Part shown: piece by piece, positions 49,290-58,545 of the stretch
Layout: every line of letters begins with the position of its first letter
Numbering within the stretch: the first letter of the stretch is position 1
Source of the DNA: Kocuria tytonis
GTDB lineage: Bacteria > Actinomycetota > Actinomycetes > Actinomycetales > Micrococcaceae
Assembly (NCBI RefSeq): GCF_003226895.2
Contig: NZ_PNJG02000001.1
Coordinates: 806,001 to 870,000, forward strand
DNA: 64,000 nt
Direction of reading: 5' to 3'
Translations under genes and position numbers: made by a program
The notes under the pieces: model-generated
What the model was told of the DNA's origin: nothing
What the model saw: the letters and a program-made list of their open reading frames with translations, nothing else
Databases searched by the model: none

Positions 49290-50491
49290 CGGTGGATCAC
49301 CTCGCCGTTCTCGTCGAGGCCCACGGGGATGGGCTCGCCGACGGGACGCTGGGCGATGGTGGGGCGGGGTTCGCTCTGCCCGCGCAGCACCTTCACGCAG
49401 CAGTCGGGGGCGCACGTGTCGAACCACGTGCCCTGGGAGCACGCGGAGACCCGCGGGGGCGCCGTGGGCGTGCCGAGCCGCTGCTCCACGAGGTCCGCGA
49501 GCGCGGCCACGAAGTCCGGGGCGGTGCCCGCGGTGGGGACGCGCTCGAACTCCAGGTGCGCCTCCTGCGCGGCCTCACGGGCCTCGGTGTCCAGGTCCCA
49601 CATGACCTCCATGTGGTCCGAGACGAAGCCCAGGGGCACCACGGCCACACCGGTGACGTCCTGCTCGGGCAGGGACTCGATGACGTCGCAGATGTCCGGC
49701 TCCAGCCACGGCACCTGCGGGGGCCCGGAACGTGACTGGTACACGAGCTCCCACTCGACCCCGGCCATGGGCTCCCCCACCTGCTCCACGATCCAGCGCG
49801 CGGCGGCCAGGTGCTGGGCCACGTACGCGGAGCCGCCCTCGAAGTCCATGCGCTGCGGACCCGCGGCGTTCGCGTCCGTCATGGGCACCGAGTGGGTGGT
49901 GAACAGCACGCGCAGCGCGCCGTCGGTGCGCTCGCGCAGTGCGAGCAGCGACTCCCGCAGCTTGCTCGCGTAGGGGCGCAGGAAGCCCTCGGAGTCGTAG
50001 TACTGGTGGATCTTCTCCACGTGCAGCTCGTCCTGCAGCCCGGTCTCCTCGAGCCCCACGCCGTAGTCCTCGCGGTACTGGCGGCAGCTCGAGTACCCGG
50101 AGTAGGCGCTCGTGGCGAGCACCAGCAGGTCCTTGTACCCGCGTCCGTGGCACTCGCGCAGCACGTCCGCGACGTACGGGTCCCAGTTGCGGTTGGCGAG
50201 CAGCACGGGCAGCTCGATCCCCCGCCGCTGCAGCTCGGCCTCCAGCGCGTCCCGCAACGCCCGGTTCTGGGCGTTGATGGGGCTCACGCCGCCGTTCGCA
50301 CGGTAGTGGGTGGCCACCTCCTCGAGCCGCTCGTCCGGGATGCCGCGACCGCGCGTGACGTTGCGCAGGAACGGGATCACATCCTCCTGGCCCTCGGGGC
50401 CCCCGAAGGACGAGAGGATCAGGGCGTCGAAGTCGTGCGGTTCGTTGGCGCGCGCGGCGCTCAGCGCATTGGTCTGCTGTGTCTCGCTCAT
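49286..50491 (-). CDS. cpfC: Coproporphyrin ferrochelatase
   Basis: Inserts iron into coproporphyrin III in the Gram-positive haem route (older name hemH). 401 residues. ALILSSFGGPEG starts the domain, LLVLATSAYSGYSSCRQYRE includes the metal-site region, and LFTTHSVPMTD has the conserved His. Near the C terminus, ACSQGTWFDTCAPDCC holds closely spaced cysteines that may be part of a [2Fe-2S] site, as in mycobacterial ferrochelatase. The ATG at 50491 lies 1 bp after the chdC stop. Confidence 0.94.
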   Translation of the reverse strand: MSETQQTNALSAARANEPHDFDALILSSFGGPEGQEDVIPFLRNVTRGRGIPDERLEEVATHYRANGGVSPINAQNRALRDALEAELQRRGIELPVLLANRNWDPYVADVLRECHGRGYKDLLVLATSAYSGYSSCRQYREDYGVGLEETGLQDELHVEKIHQYYDSEGFLRPYASKLRESLLALRERTDGALRVLFTTHSVPMTDANAAGPQRMDFEGGSAYVAQHLAAARWIVEQVGEPMAGVEWELVYQSRSGPPQVPWLEPDICDVIESLPEQDVTGVAVVPLGFVSDHMEVMWDLDTEAREAAQEAHLEFERVPTAGTAPDFVAALADLVEQRLGTPTAPPRVSACSQGTWFDTCAPDCCVKVLRGQSEPRPTIAQRPVGEPIPVGLDENGEVIHR

Positions 50492-50492
50492 C

Positions 50493-51221
50493 TCAGTCGA
50501 GCACCTCTGCAATCTCATCGGTGGTGATCCGGCGCCCCGTGTAGAACGGGGTCTCCTCCCGCACGTGCAGGCGGGCCTCGGTGTTGCGGAAGTGGCGCAT
50601 GATGTCCACGAGGTCCACCAGTTCCGGGGCCTCCAGGGCGAGCAGCCACTCGAAGTCGTTGAGCCCGAAGCACGCAATGGTGTTCGCGAGCACCTGCGGG
50701 TACTCCCGGGCCTTCATGCCGTGGTTCTTCAGCATCTCGCCGCGGCGCTGCGGGTTCATGTAGTACCACTCGTAGGAGCGGACGAACGGGTAGACGCACA
50801 CCCACTTCTGGGCCTCCGCCCCGCGCGCGAACGCCGGGGAGTGGTTGGAGGTGAACTCCGCCTCCCGGTGCACGCCCATGGCGTTCCAGGACTGCCGGGT
50901 CCCGGCCAGCAGCGGCTGCCGGCGCAGCTCGCGGATCGCGGCCTGCAGCACGTCCGGCTCCTTGCCCGTGAGCCACACCATCAGGTCCGCGCTCTCGCGC
51001 ATCCCCGAGACGTCGTACACGCCCCGCACCGTGACGTCCCTGCGAGCCAGTTCCGCCACGAACGCTTTGAACGCCTCCCTGCTGGCCTGCGAGTCCGCGT
51101 CCTGCGGACGGTCACCCGTGCGCTCGAGCACCGTGTACCCCGCCCAGTACAGCTTGTCCTCACCCCCCTGGGAGGCTGCGGCCTCGGTGCCCTGTCGATC
51201 CGTGGTTCCGTGCTCACTCAT
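50493..51221 (-). CDS. chdC: Coproheme decarboxylase (HemQ)
   Basis: Final enzyme of the coproporphyrin route, which removes two carboxyls from coproheme with peroxide. 242 residues of the chlorite dismutase-like fold. YPFVRSYEWYYM contains the catalytic Tyr region, and MLKNHGMKAREY supplies the His facing the iron. NTIACFGLNDFEWLLALE is the family signature. It lies between cgoX and cpfC. Its presence shows that haem is made by way of coproporphyrin rather than protoporphyrin. Confidence 0.95.
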   Translation of the reverse strand: MSEHGTTDRQGTEAAASQGGEDKLYWAGYTVLERTGDRPQDADSQASREAFKAFVAELARRDVTVRGVYDVSGMRESADLMVWLTGKEPDVLQAAIRELRRQPLLAGTRQSWNAMGVHREAEFTSNHSPAFARGAEAQKWVCVYPFVRSYEWYYMNPQRRGEMLKNHGMKAREYPQVLANTIACFGLNDFEWLLALEAPELVDLVDIMRHFRNTEARLHVREETPFYTGRRITTDEIAEVLD

Positions 51222-51326
51222 GCTGCACTTCCTTTCGACGTGGTGTCTTCATCGTTCGCGTCCGTCCGGGGGTGCGGGCCGCGGTGCGGGGCGTCGACGA
51301 CGCCGGCGCACCCGCCGCGCGGCGCG

Positions 51327-52814
51327 TCACGTCCGTGTGACGTCCAGCCCGTGACGGGCGAGCAGTGTCCTGACCTGCTGGCGGGTGTCCGTGACGACAG
51401 CCGCGAGCCCGGTCCCGGAGAGCCACGCACCCACCGCCACCGCGTCCGGGACGTCGGTGAGGGCGCGGCGGAACCCCGTGATGCGGGCGACGTGGCCGGG
51501 GTCGGTGCGCGGCAGCGCGGCATGCCACCGGACCACGTCCGCGCCCACGAGCTGCGAGGGCCGGATGGGCACGCCGAACAGCGTGCTCGCATCCCCCAGG
51601 GCCAGGGAGATCAGGTGTTCGTCCTCGAGGGTCACCTCGGGTGAGGGCCCGGTGCCGTGCGGGGTGGCCCGCCCGTAGGACAGCCGCACCACGTGGCGGT
51701 GCTCCCCGGCCGCGCGGGCCACCCACTCCCACTTGGCGCTCGAGTGGGTCAGGGCCTTCGCGCGGACGTCGCGGACGTCGTCGCTCACGAGCACACCCGT
51801 TCCGCGCGGTGCGCAGTCCAGGGCGGGGCACTCCAGCACGAGCGTGGCGAGCGCGATGCGCGGCCCAGAGCGGGGCGTGTAGTTCTGGGCGTCGGCGAGG
51901 TGCGTGCCCATGAGGCGCACGGACGTGGGCCCGTCCGCGGCGAGCACGAGCAGCTCCCCCCGGGCCACCGCGGTCTTGTCCCCGTTGGTGGGCTGGCGCT
52001 GGATGACCATCCACCCCGGCCGCCGCGGATCGCGGTCCAGCGCGATCACGTCGTAGCGGGTCACGAGCTTGACGCCCATCCGCTCCGCGTCACGGACGAG
52101 CCGCTCGCTGAGCAGGTTCATGCCGCCGTCGATCCCGGCGACGTTCGCTCCCGCGGGGCTGGCGCGGCGCAGTGCGCCAGCGGCAGCCCCCAGGCTCCCG
52201 AGCTCGCGCATCCGGGCGCGCAGACCGGGCGCCACGGCGTCGACGTCGAGCTGGTCGGGATGGGTGGAGTAGACGCCGGAGACGAAGGGGGCGACGAGCC
52301 GGTCCACCACGCGCTGTCCCATGCGGGCGCGGACCAGGCCCCCCACGGTGCGCTCCCCCGCTCCCACGCGGGCCGGGAGCACCCGGTCCATGCGGGCGCG
52401 CGACACCCCGGAGCGGCCGAGCGGGGCGCGCAGCTCCGCGGCCGTCGGATCCGCGGGGATGCCCAGCACACCCGAGCGGGGTGCGGGAACGGCGCCCTCC
52501 GGGAGGAACAGCCAGGAACCCGCGGGGTCGGGGGTGACCATGCGCTCGGTGAGGCCCAGTTCCGCCATGAGCTCGGGGACCGCCGTGGAACGGGTCGCGA
52601 AGGACTCCGCGCCCGAGTCGAGGACGAGCCCGGCCACCTCGTGGGCGCCCACGGCGCCGCCGAAGTGGTCCGAGGCCTCCACCAGGGTCACCCGCAGCCC
52701 GGCCGCGGCGAGATCGCGGGCGGCCGTGAGTCCCGCGACGCCACCCCCCACCACGAGTGCGGTGCGGGGACGTCGGGCGGTGGTGCGCCGCGTGTCACCG
52801 GAGGGAGTTGTCAC
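51327..52814 (-). CDS. cgoX: Coproporphyrinogen III oxidase (HemY-type)
   Basis: FAD enzyme of 495 residues that oxidises coproporphyrinogen III to coproporphyrin III, also annotated as protoporphyrinogen oxidase. VVGGGVAGLTAARDLAAAG is the FAD motif. FATRSTAVPELMAELGL and AVGAWLSGTGLAAVVTD near the C terminus are family segments. The start is GTG at 52814 overlapping the hemE stop. The gene is followed by chdC after about 105 bp, the largest gap in this part of the operon. Confidence 0.93.
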   Translation of the reverse strand: MTTPSGDTRRTTARRPRTALVVGGGVAGLTAARDLAAAGLRVTLVEASDHFGGAVGAHEVAGLVLDSGAESFATRSTAVPELMAELGLTERMVTPDPAGSWLFLPEGAVPAPRSGVLGIPADPTAAELRAPLGRSGVSRARMDRVLPARVGAGERTVGGLVRARMGQRVVDRLVAPFVSGVYSTHPDQLDVDAVAPGLRARMRELGSLGAAAGALRRASPAGANVAGIDGGMNLLSERLVRDAERMGVKLVTRYDVIALDRDPRRPGWMVIQRQPTNGDKTAVARGELLVLAADGPTSVRLMGTHLADAQNYTPRSGPRIALATLVLECPALDCAPRGTGVLVSDDVRDVRAKALTHSSAKWEWVARAAGEHRHVVRLSYGRATPHGTGPSPEVTLEDEHLISLALGDASTLFGVPIRPSQLVGADVVRWHAALPRTDPGHVARITGFRRALTDVPDAVAVGAWLSGTGLAAVVTDTRQQVRTLLARHGLDVTRT

Positions 52815-53989
52815 CGAGTCTCCTTGTGGATGAAGGTCACCAGTTCGCTCAGGACGTCCGGATCGGTCTCGGGTGGCACACCGTGACCCAGGTTGACCAC
52901 GTGCCCGGGTGCGGTGAGTCCGCGGCGCAGGACGTCCCGCGCGTGCTCGTGCAGCACCTCACGCGGCGCCGCGAGCAGCGCGGGATCGATGTTGCCCTGC
53001 ACCACGGTACGCCCACCCAGGCGGTGCGTCGCCACGTCCAGGGGGATGCGGTGGTCCACGCCCACGGCGTCCGCCCCGGCGTCCCGCATGGCCGCGAGCA
53101 GCTCGCCCGTGCCCGTGCCGAAGTGGATCCGGGGGACACCGAGGTCCGCCACGGTCTCCAGCGCCTGCGCGGAGTGCCGCTGGACGTGCGCCTCGTAGTC
53201 GGCGAGCGACAGGGAACCCGCCCAGGAGTCGAAGAGCTGGACCGCCGAGGCACCGGCCTCCACCTGGGCGCGCAGGAACGCCCCGGACGTGCGGGCCGCC
53301 CAGCCCGCCAGCGCGTCCCAGGCCCCGGGGTCCGAGTGCATCATGGTGCGGGGGCGCAGGTGGTCCCGCGACGGCCCACCCTCCACGGCGTAGGCGGCGA
53401 TCGTGAAGGGGGCCCCCGCGAAGCCGATCAGCGGGGTGTCCCCGAGCTCCGCGACCGTGCGGGCCACGGCCTCGCGGATCGGGTCCAGCGCGGCGTCCGG
53501 CAGCTCGGGCAGTGCGGCCACGTCCGCGGCCGTGCGGACGGGATGCTCCAGCACCGGGCCCCGCCCGGCGACGATGTCCACGCCCACTCCCGCGAGTTTC
53601 ATGGGCACCACGATGTCCGAGAAGAAGATGCCCGCGTCCACCCCGTGGCGGCGCACGGGCTGCAGGGTGATCTCCGCGGCGAGCGGGGGCGTGAGGCACG
53701 CCGCCAGCATCCCGGTGCCCTCACGGGCGGCCCGGTACTCGGGCAGCGAACGGCCGGCCTGGCGCATGAACCACACGGGTCGGTGGGGGGCGGACAGCCC
53801 GCGCAGCGTGCGCAGCAGCGGCGAGTCGGAGACACCCCGAGCGCGCAGGGGGTGCTTCGAGGGCAGCGCCGCGATCCGCCGCTCCCACCCGGCCCCCTCC
53901 TCCGGTGCCGCGGCCTCACCCCGCACCACGGAGGGACCACTGTCACGGGGATCACGGGACTCGCAGCTGCGCTGGTTCAGGGAAGCCAT
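52811..53989 (-). CDS. hemE: Uroporphyrinogen decarboxylase
   Basis: Decarboxylates uroporphyrinogen III to coproporphyrinogen III. 392 residues. RPVWFMRQAGRSLPEYR is the main signature, FFSDIVVPMKLAGVGVD follows, and GFAGAPFTIAAYAVEGG is the third block. The first 45 residues are a polar extension not usual in E. coli. The ATG at 53989 has GGAGG six bases upstream, so the longer frame to 54145 is rejected. It is first gene of the minus-strand haem operon. Confidence 0.95.
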   Translation of the reverse strand: MASLNQRSCESRDPRDSGPSVVRGEAAAPEEGAGWERRIAALPSKHPLRARGVSDSPLLRTLRGLSAPHRPVWFMRQAGRSLPEYRAAREGTGMLAACLTPPLAAEITLQPVRRHGVDAGIFFSDIVVPMKLAGVGVDIVAGRGPVLEHPVRTAADVAALPELPDAALDPIREAVARTVAELGDTPLIGFAGAPFTIAAYAVEGGPSRDHLRPRTMMHSDPGAWDALAGWAARTSGAFLRAQVEAGASAVQLFDSWAGSLSLADYEAHVQRHSAQALETVADLGVPRIHFGTGTGELLAAMRDAGADAVGVDHRIPLDVATHRLGGRTVVQGNIDPALLAAPREVLHEHARDVLRRGLTAPGHVVNLGHGVPPETDPDVLSELVTFIHKETR

Positions 53990-54105
53990 AGTGCCTCCAT
54001 CATGCCAAAGGACCCCGACACCTTTTGGTGACGGACTGTCCGCTCGGGGATGGGGCGCCGCGGGCCCGCCGATGGCTATGCTGGGCGGAGCCGGATGACT
54101 TCGTC

Positions 54106-54111
54106 TAGGAT
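54106..54111 (+). promoter_or_regulatory. -10 element of hemA (leaderless start)
   Basis: TAGGAT ends nine bases before the GTG. No Shine-Dalgarno sequence is present, so transcription would begin at or just before the start codon. A clear -35 is not seen. Confidence 0.4.
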
Positions 54112-54120
54112 GGCTGGATT

Positions 54121-55437
54121 GTGGTTCTTTTCTGTCTCGTCGCATCGCACCGAACCGTTGACCTCAACACCGTCGCCAGGTTGAGCACCGGTGCCCTCGG
54201 TGTGGCCGAGGACGCCGTCTCCCGCGGAGCCCTGACCGGGGCCGTCACGCTGTCCACCTGCAACCGCCTGGAGCTCTACGGCGAGCTCCCGGACCGCGGT
54301 GACTGCGACGTCACCCTGGCCCAGCAGCGGCTCGCGGAGCGCGTGGCCGAGCGCGCGGGGCTGGACGAGCGCTTCGTGCTCGAGACCATGGACGCCTACC
54401 AGGGCGCGGAGGTCCCCCGGCACCTCTTCACGGTGGTGTCAGGGCTGGAGTCCGCCGTGGTGGGCGAGCGTGAGATCACGGGACAGGTCCGGCGCGCCCT
54501 CACGCAGGCCCGTCAGTCCGGCACGGCCTCACCCCACCTCGTGCAGCTGTTCGAGGCCGCGGCGCGCACCGCCCGGGAGGTGGGCGCGCAGACCGGCCTG
54601 GGTGAGCGCGGCCGCTCCATCGTCTCCGTGGCACTGGACCTCGCGGACGACATCACCCCGGGGCGCTGGCCGCAGCGCCACGCCCTGGTGTTCGGCACGG
54701 GCGCGTACGCCGGGGCCACCATGGCGGCGCTGCGTGACCGCGGCTGCGCGGACATCGAGGTCTACTCGGGTTCCGGGCGCGCCCAGCAGTTCACGGACCA
54801 GCGCGGCGGCTCCCCCGTGACGGACGCGGGACTGCACGCGGCACTGCGCCGGGCGGACGTGATCATCGGGTGCTCGGGGGGTTCCGCCCCCATGCCCGCG
54901 TCCGCCTTCCCCGGCGGGCCGCGCACCGTGGTGGACCTCGCACTGGCGCGCGACTTCGACCCCGCCGTGGCGGACCTGCCCGGTGTCGAGCTGATCACCC
55001 TCGAGTCCGTGCGCGTGGCGGCCCCCGAGGAGACTCGCGAGTCCGTGGTCGCCGCACGCGAGATCGTGGACCGTGCGGCTCGGGGGTTCGAGGCCGCGCA
55101 GAACGCCCGCAGCATGGACCAGGCCATCGTGGCGCTGCGCAAGCACACCATGGCGGTGCTGGACGCCGAGCTCGAGAAGGTGCGGGCCCACCACGGCTGC
55201 ACCGGGGCCGAGGAGCAGATCGAGCTGGCCATGCGCCGCATGGTCAAGTCCCTGCTCCACACCCCCACCGTCCGCGCCCGCCAGCTGGCCGCGGAGGGCC
55301 GCGCGGACGAGTACATCACCGGATTGGAAGCGCTGTACGGTCTGGAGGTCGCGCCGCAGCAGGACACGGCGGCCGACCAGGATCCCTCCGCTGAACGATT
55401 CCCCTCGGACACCCCGCGATCCCGTGCGGCGGGCTGA
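54121..55437 (+). CDS. hemA: Glutamyl-tRNA reductase
   Basis: First committed step of tetrapyrrole synthesis, reducing glutamyl-tRNA to glutamate-1-semialdehyde. 438 residues. The catalytic cysteine is in LSTCNRLELYGEL, and GLESAVVGEREITGQVRRAL is the family signature. The NADPH site is VFGTGAYAGATMAAL, somewhat changed from GAGxMG. The start is GTG at 54121 (VLFCLVASH). TAGGAT at 54106-54111 lies so close that the message is probably leaderless. It is divergent from hemE across 131 bp and is the likely control point of the pathway. Confidence 0.94.
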   Translation: MVLFCLVASHRTVDLNTVARLSTGALGVAEDAVSRGALTGAVTLSTCNRLELYGELPDRGDCDVTLAQQRLAERVAERAGLDERFVLETMDAYQGAEVPRHLFTVVSGLESAVVGEREITGQVRRALTQARQSGTASPHLVQLFEAAARTAREVGAQTGLGERGRSIVSVALDLADDITPGRWPQRHALVFGTGAYAGATMAALRDRGCADIEVYSGSGRAQQFTDQRGGSPVTDAGLHAALRRADVIIGCSGGSAPMPASAFPGGPRTVVDLALARDFDPAVADLPGVELITLESVRVAAPEETRESVVAAREIVDRAARGFEAAQNARSMDQAIVALRKHTMAVLDAELEKVRAHHGCTGAEEQIELAMRRMVKSLLHTPTVRARQLAAEGRADEYITGLEALYGLEVAPQQDTAADQDPSAERFPSDTPRSRAAG

Positions 55438-55480
55438 TGCAGGCGCGGACGGCACCGTCTGCGGAGGAGGACAGGACCCC

Positions 55481-56161
55481 ATGAACGCTCCTGACAGCAG
55501 GGAGGCCCCGTCCGGGACCCCGCACGCCCGCGCCCGCCGCATGAGTCGGGACCAGCGCAGGGAGCAGCTGCTGGACACGGCGCTGCGGGTCTTCTCCGAC
55601 GGCGGGTACCACGCCACGTCCATGGACGAGATCGCCGCGGCGGCGGGGGTCTCCAAACCCGTGCTGTACCAGCACTTCCCCGGCAAGCGGGAACTGTTCC
55701 TGGCGCTCGTGCAGTACACGCTCACGGACCTCTCCCAGCGGCTGGAGGACTCCCTGTCCGCCGCCGACACCCATCGGGATCGGGTGCAGAACGTGATCGT
55801 CACCCACTTCGACTTCGTCTACACCCAGCCGCAGGCGTACCGCCTGGTGTTCAACGCGGACCTGATGTCCTTCCCCGAGGTCGCCGCGCAGCTGGACGAG
55901 TTCTACCAGGGGGTCGCGAACGCCGTGGCCGCCCGCCTCGGACCCCACACGGGTGTCCCGCACCCCCAGGCCATGCTGCTCTCGCGGGGGCTGGTTCACA
56001 TGGTGCAGACCTCGGTCGTGTACTGGACCAGATACCAGGAGACCGGTTCCCGCCAGGAGGTCCAAGACCGGATCTTCCGTTTAGCCTGGGGCGGAATCAA
56101 GTCCCTCGGTGACGAGCACGGGGAGCCGGCTCCTAGACTGAGCCGCAACGACCAGGACTGA
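55481..56161 (+). CDS. TetR family regulator
   Basis: Regulator of 226 residues. The DNA-binding domain TSMDEIAAAAGVSKPVLYQHF is preceded by RREQLLDTALRVFSDGGYHA, typical TetR/AcrR. The C-terminal domain (HFDFVYTQPQAYRLVFNADL) is like that of actinobacterial TetR proteins found beside DUF3107 genes. GGAGGAGG lies 11 bases before the ATG at 55481. It follows hemA by 43 bp. The effector is unknown. Confidence 0.9.
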   Translation: MNAPDSREAPSGTPHARARRMSRDQRREQLLDTALRVFSDGGYHATSMDEIAAAAGVSKPVLYQHFPGKRELFLALVQYTLTDLSQRLEDSLSAADTHRDRVQNVIVTHFDFVYTQPQAYRLVFNADLMSFPEVAAQLDEFYQGVANAVAARLGPHTGVPHPQAMLLSRGLVHMVQTSVVYWTRYQETGSRQEVQDRIFRLAWGGIKSLGDEHGEPAPRLSRNDQD

Positions 56162-56249
56162 TGCGCCCCGCCGCGCTGCGGACTCGGGACGCGCACACGC
56201 CGTCGCGCCCGTGACGACCGGGGGCGGACACTGCCGCAGGAGGGCATTC

Positions 56250-56483
56250 ATGGAAATCAAGATCGGGATTCAGAACGTCGCCCGCGAACTCGTGCTCAAC
56301 AGCGATCTCGGCGCGGACGAGGTGCAGGCCAAGGTCACCGAGGCGCTGACCTCCGGCTCCCCCCTCGTCCTGGAGGACCCCAAGGGCACCACCACCGTGG
56401 TCCCCGCCGCCAGCATCGGATACGTGGAGACCGGCAAGGAGACCAAGCGCAAGGTGGGCTTCACCCCCCTGCCGCTGGCCTGA
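56250..56483 (+). CDS. DUF3107 family small protein
   Basis: Protein of 77 residues of unknown function found across Actinobacteria. It starts MEIKIGIQNVARELVLNSD and has ASIGYVETGKETKRKVGF at the end. The ATG at 56250 follows AGGAGGG. It sits between the TetR gene and the DEAD-box gene, a conserved neighbourhood in related genomes as I recall. A hairpin terminator follows. Confidence 0.88.
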   Translation: MEIKIGIQNVARELVLNSDLGADEVQAKVTEALTSGSPLVLEDPKGTTTVVPAASIGYVETGKETKRKVGFTPLPLA

Positions 56484-56530
56484 CACCGCCCCCGCGTGGT
56501 GCCGCGGTCCCCGCCGTGCCACGCCACCCC

Positions 56531-56572
56531 GACGGCGCCCCCGGACCTCGTGCCCGCGGGCGTCGTCGTTTT
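56531..56572 (+). terminator. Intrinsic terminator after the DUF3107 gene
   Basis: GACGGCGCCC (56531-56540) pairs with GGGCGTCGTC (56558-56567) with one G-T pair, and TTTT follows at 56569-56572. The rest of the 341-base gap 56484-56824 contains TACACT (near 56578), a possible -10 for the DEAD-box gene, and no gene I can support. Confidence 0.65.
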
Positions 56573-56824
56573 GCGGGTACACTGGCATGCGCTAGCAGGA
56601 TGACCGGTCGTCCCAGGAGACCGTCACGTTCACTCTTCACCCGTTCCGGCACCGCGCCCGGAGGTCCGCACAGGCCCTCCGCTGAGCGCCCGGGCGGGGT
56701 TCGTTCCACGATCGGCTTCCTCTCACACACGCGGTGGCCCCCGGCCCGCGCCGTTCCGTCCGCTGCGACGGATCCGGCCGAGGACCCGATGCCGGTGCCC
56801 CGCGCCTACCCGTGAAGGAATGTT

Positions 56825-58540
56825 TTGAGCGACATCACCGCAACACCCCAGCAGGACGCCCCGGAGCTGGACGAGACCGGGGAGCAGGCCGTCGAGACCG
56901 CCGAGCCCGTGGTGGAGTCCACGTTCGCGGACTTCGGCGTCCGCCAGGACATCGTGGACGCCCTCGCCGCCCACGGCATCACCTCCCCGTTCCCCATCCA
57001 GGCCATGACGCTGCCGATCGCGCTGTCCGGGCAGGACATCATCGGCCAGGCCAAGACGGGCACCGGCAAGACCCTCGGCTTCGGCATCCCCGCGCTGCAG
57101 CGCGCCGTGGGTCGCGACGACGAGGGCTGGGCCCAGCTGAAGAAGCCGGGTGCCCCGCAGGCCCTGATCGTGGTCCCCACGCGCGAGCTCGCGGTCCAGG
57201 TGGGCAGCGACCTCGCGATCGCCGCGAAGACCCGCAACGCGCGGGTGGCCACCATCTACGGCGGCCGCCCCTACGAGTCGCAGATCGCCGAGCTCGAGAA
57301 GGGTGTGGAGGTCGTGGTGGGCACCCCCGGGCGCCTGATCGACCTCAACCGCCAGCACTTCCTGGACCTGAGCCACGTGCGCATGGTCGTGCTGGACGAG
57401 GCGGACGAGATGCTGGACCTGGGCTTCCTCCCGGACGTGGAGAAGCTGCTCGCGAGCGTCCCCGAGGTGCGCCAGACCATGCTGTTCTCCGCCACCATGC
57501 CCGGCCCCGTGGTCGCGATGGCGCGGCGATACATGACCCACCCCATGCACATCCGTGCGGCCGCCCCGGACGAGGGCACCACCAAGAAGGACATCCGCCA
57601 GGTCATCTACCGCGCCCACCACCTGGACAAGGACGAGGTGGTGGCGCGGATCCTGCAGGCCGAGGGCCGCGGGCGCAGCATCATCTTCACGCGCACCAAG
57701 CGCGCCGCCGCGAAGCTCGCGGACGAGCTCATCCACCGCGGTTTCGCGGCCGCTCCCCTGCACGGGGACCTCGGTCAGGGCGCGCGCGAGCAGGCGCTGC
57801 GCGCGTTCCGCAACTCCAAGGTGGACGTGCTCGTGGCCACGGACGTGGCCGCCCGCGGCATCGACGTGGAGGACGTCACCCACGTGATCAACTTCCAGTG
57901 CCCCGAGGACGAGAAGACCTACCTGCACCGCACCGGTCGCACGGGTCGCGCCGGCAACAAGGGCACGGCCATCACGTTCGTGGACTGGGACGACGTCCCC
58001 CGCTGGCGGCTGATCGACAAGGCCCTCGAGCTCGGCATCCCCGAGCCCGTGGAGACCTACTCCTCCTCCGAGCACCTCTACACGGACCTGAACATCCCCC
58101 GCACCGCCAAGGGCAAGCTCCCCAAATCCCAGCGCACACTGGAGGGCCTCGGCGCCGAGGAGCTGGAGGATCTCGGGGACGCTCGCCCGCGCCGCGACGA
58201 CAAGCGCTCCTCGGGCGGCTCGCGCCACGGTTCCGGTGAACGACGCCGCTCGGGCGGCCCGGGCTCGCAGGGCGGCGACTCCCGCCGTCCGGGTTCCCAG
58301 GGCGGCCGGTCCCGGCGTCCCCGCACGGAGGACGGCGAGCAGCCCACCGGCGGCGGCCAGCGGGATCAGACCCCGAGCGCTGCCCGTGAGAAGTCCGTGG
58401 AGACCGCGGGCGAGGGCACCAGGCGGCGCCGGCGGCGGCGTCGTTCCTCCGGCGGGAACTCGGCCGGGCAGAGCCCCTCCGGCGCGGCCCGGGGCGGCTC
58501 CGGGCAGGACGCCCAGCAGTCCCCCGCCTCGGGGGAGTAG
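56825..58540 (+). CDS. DEAD-box ATP-dependent RNA helicase
   Basis: RNA helicase of 571 residues. Q-motif region FADFGVRQDIVDAL ... PFPIQ, motif I AKTGTGKT, motif II VLDEADEM, motif III FSATM, motif V ATDVAARGID and motif VI HRTGRTGRAG are all present. The C-terminal 150 residues are Arg/Gly/Ser-rich (GGRSRRPR and similar), as in RhlE/CsdA-like proteins where such tails bind RNA. The start is TTG at 56825 with GAAGGAA upstream, a less common start. Likely role is ribosome assembly or mRNA turnover. Confidence 0.93.
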   Translation: MSDITATPQQDAPELDETGEQAVETAEPVVESTFADFGVRQDIVDALAAHGITSPFPIQAMTLPIALSGQDIIGQAKTGTGKTLGFGIPALQRAVGRDDEGWAQLKKPGAPQALIVVPTRELAVQVGSDLAIAAKTRNARVATIYGGRPYESQIAELEKGVEVVVGTPGRLIDLNRQHFLDLSHVRMVVLDEADEMLDLGFLPDVEKLLASVPEVRQTMLFSATMPGPVVAMARRYMTHPMHIRAAAPDEGTTKKDIRQVIYRAHHLDKDEVVARILQAEGRGRSIIFTRTKRAAAKLADELIHRGFAAAPLHGDLGQGAREQALRAFRNSKVDVLVATDVAARGIDVEDVTHVINFQCPEDEKTYLHRTGRTGRAGNKGTAITFVDWDDVPRWRLIDKALELGIPEPVETYSSSEHLYTDLNIPRTAKGKLPKSQRTLEGLGAEELEDLGDARPRRDDKRSSGGSRHGSGERRRSGGPGSQGGDSRRPGSQGGRSRRPRTEDGEQPTGGGQRDQTPSAAREKSVETAGEGTRRRRRRRRSSGGNSAGQSPSGAARGGSGQDAQQSPASGE

Positions 58541-58545
58541 GCCCG

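Noticed and set aside
56484-56824. A small plus-strand gene of 99 codons upstream of the DEAD-box gene
   Set aside because: It has no ribosome site, low-complexity Pro/Arg/Ser composition, and overlaps a terminator hairpin.
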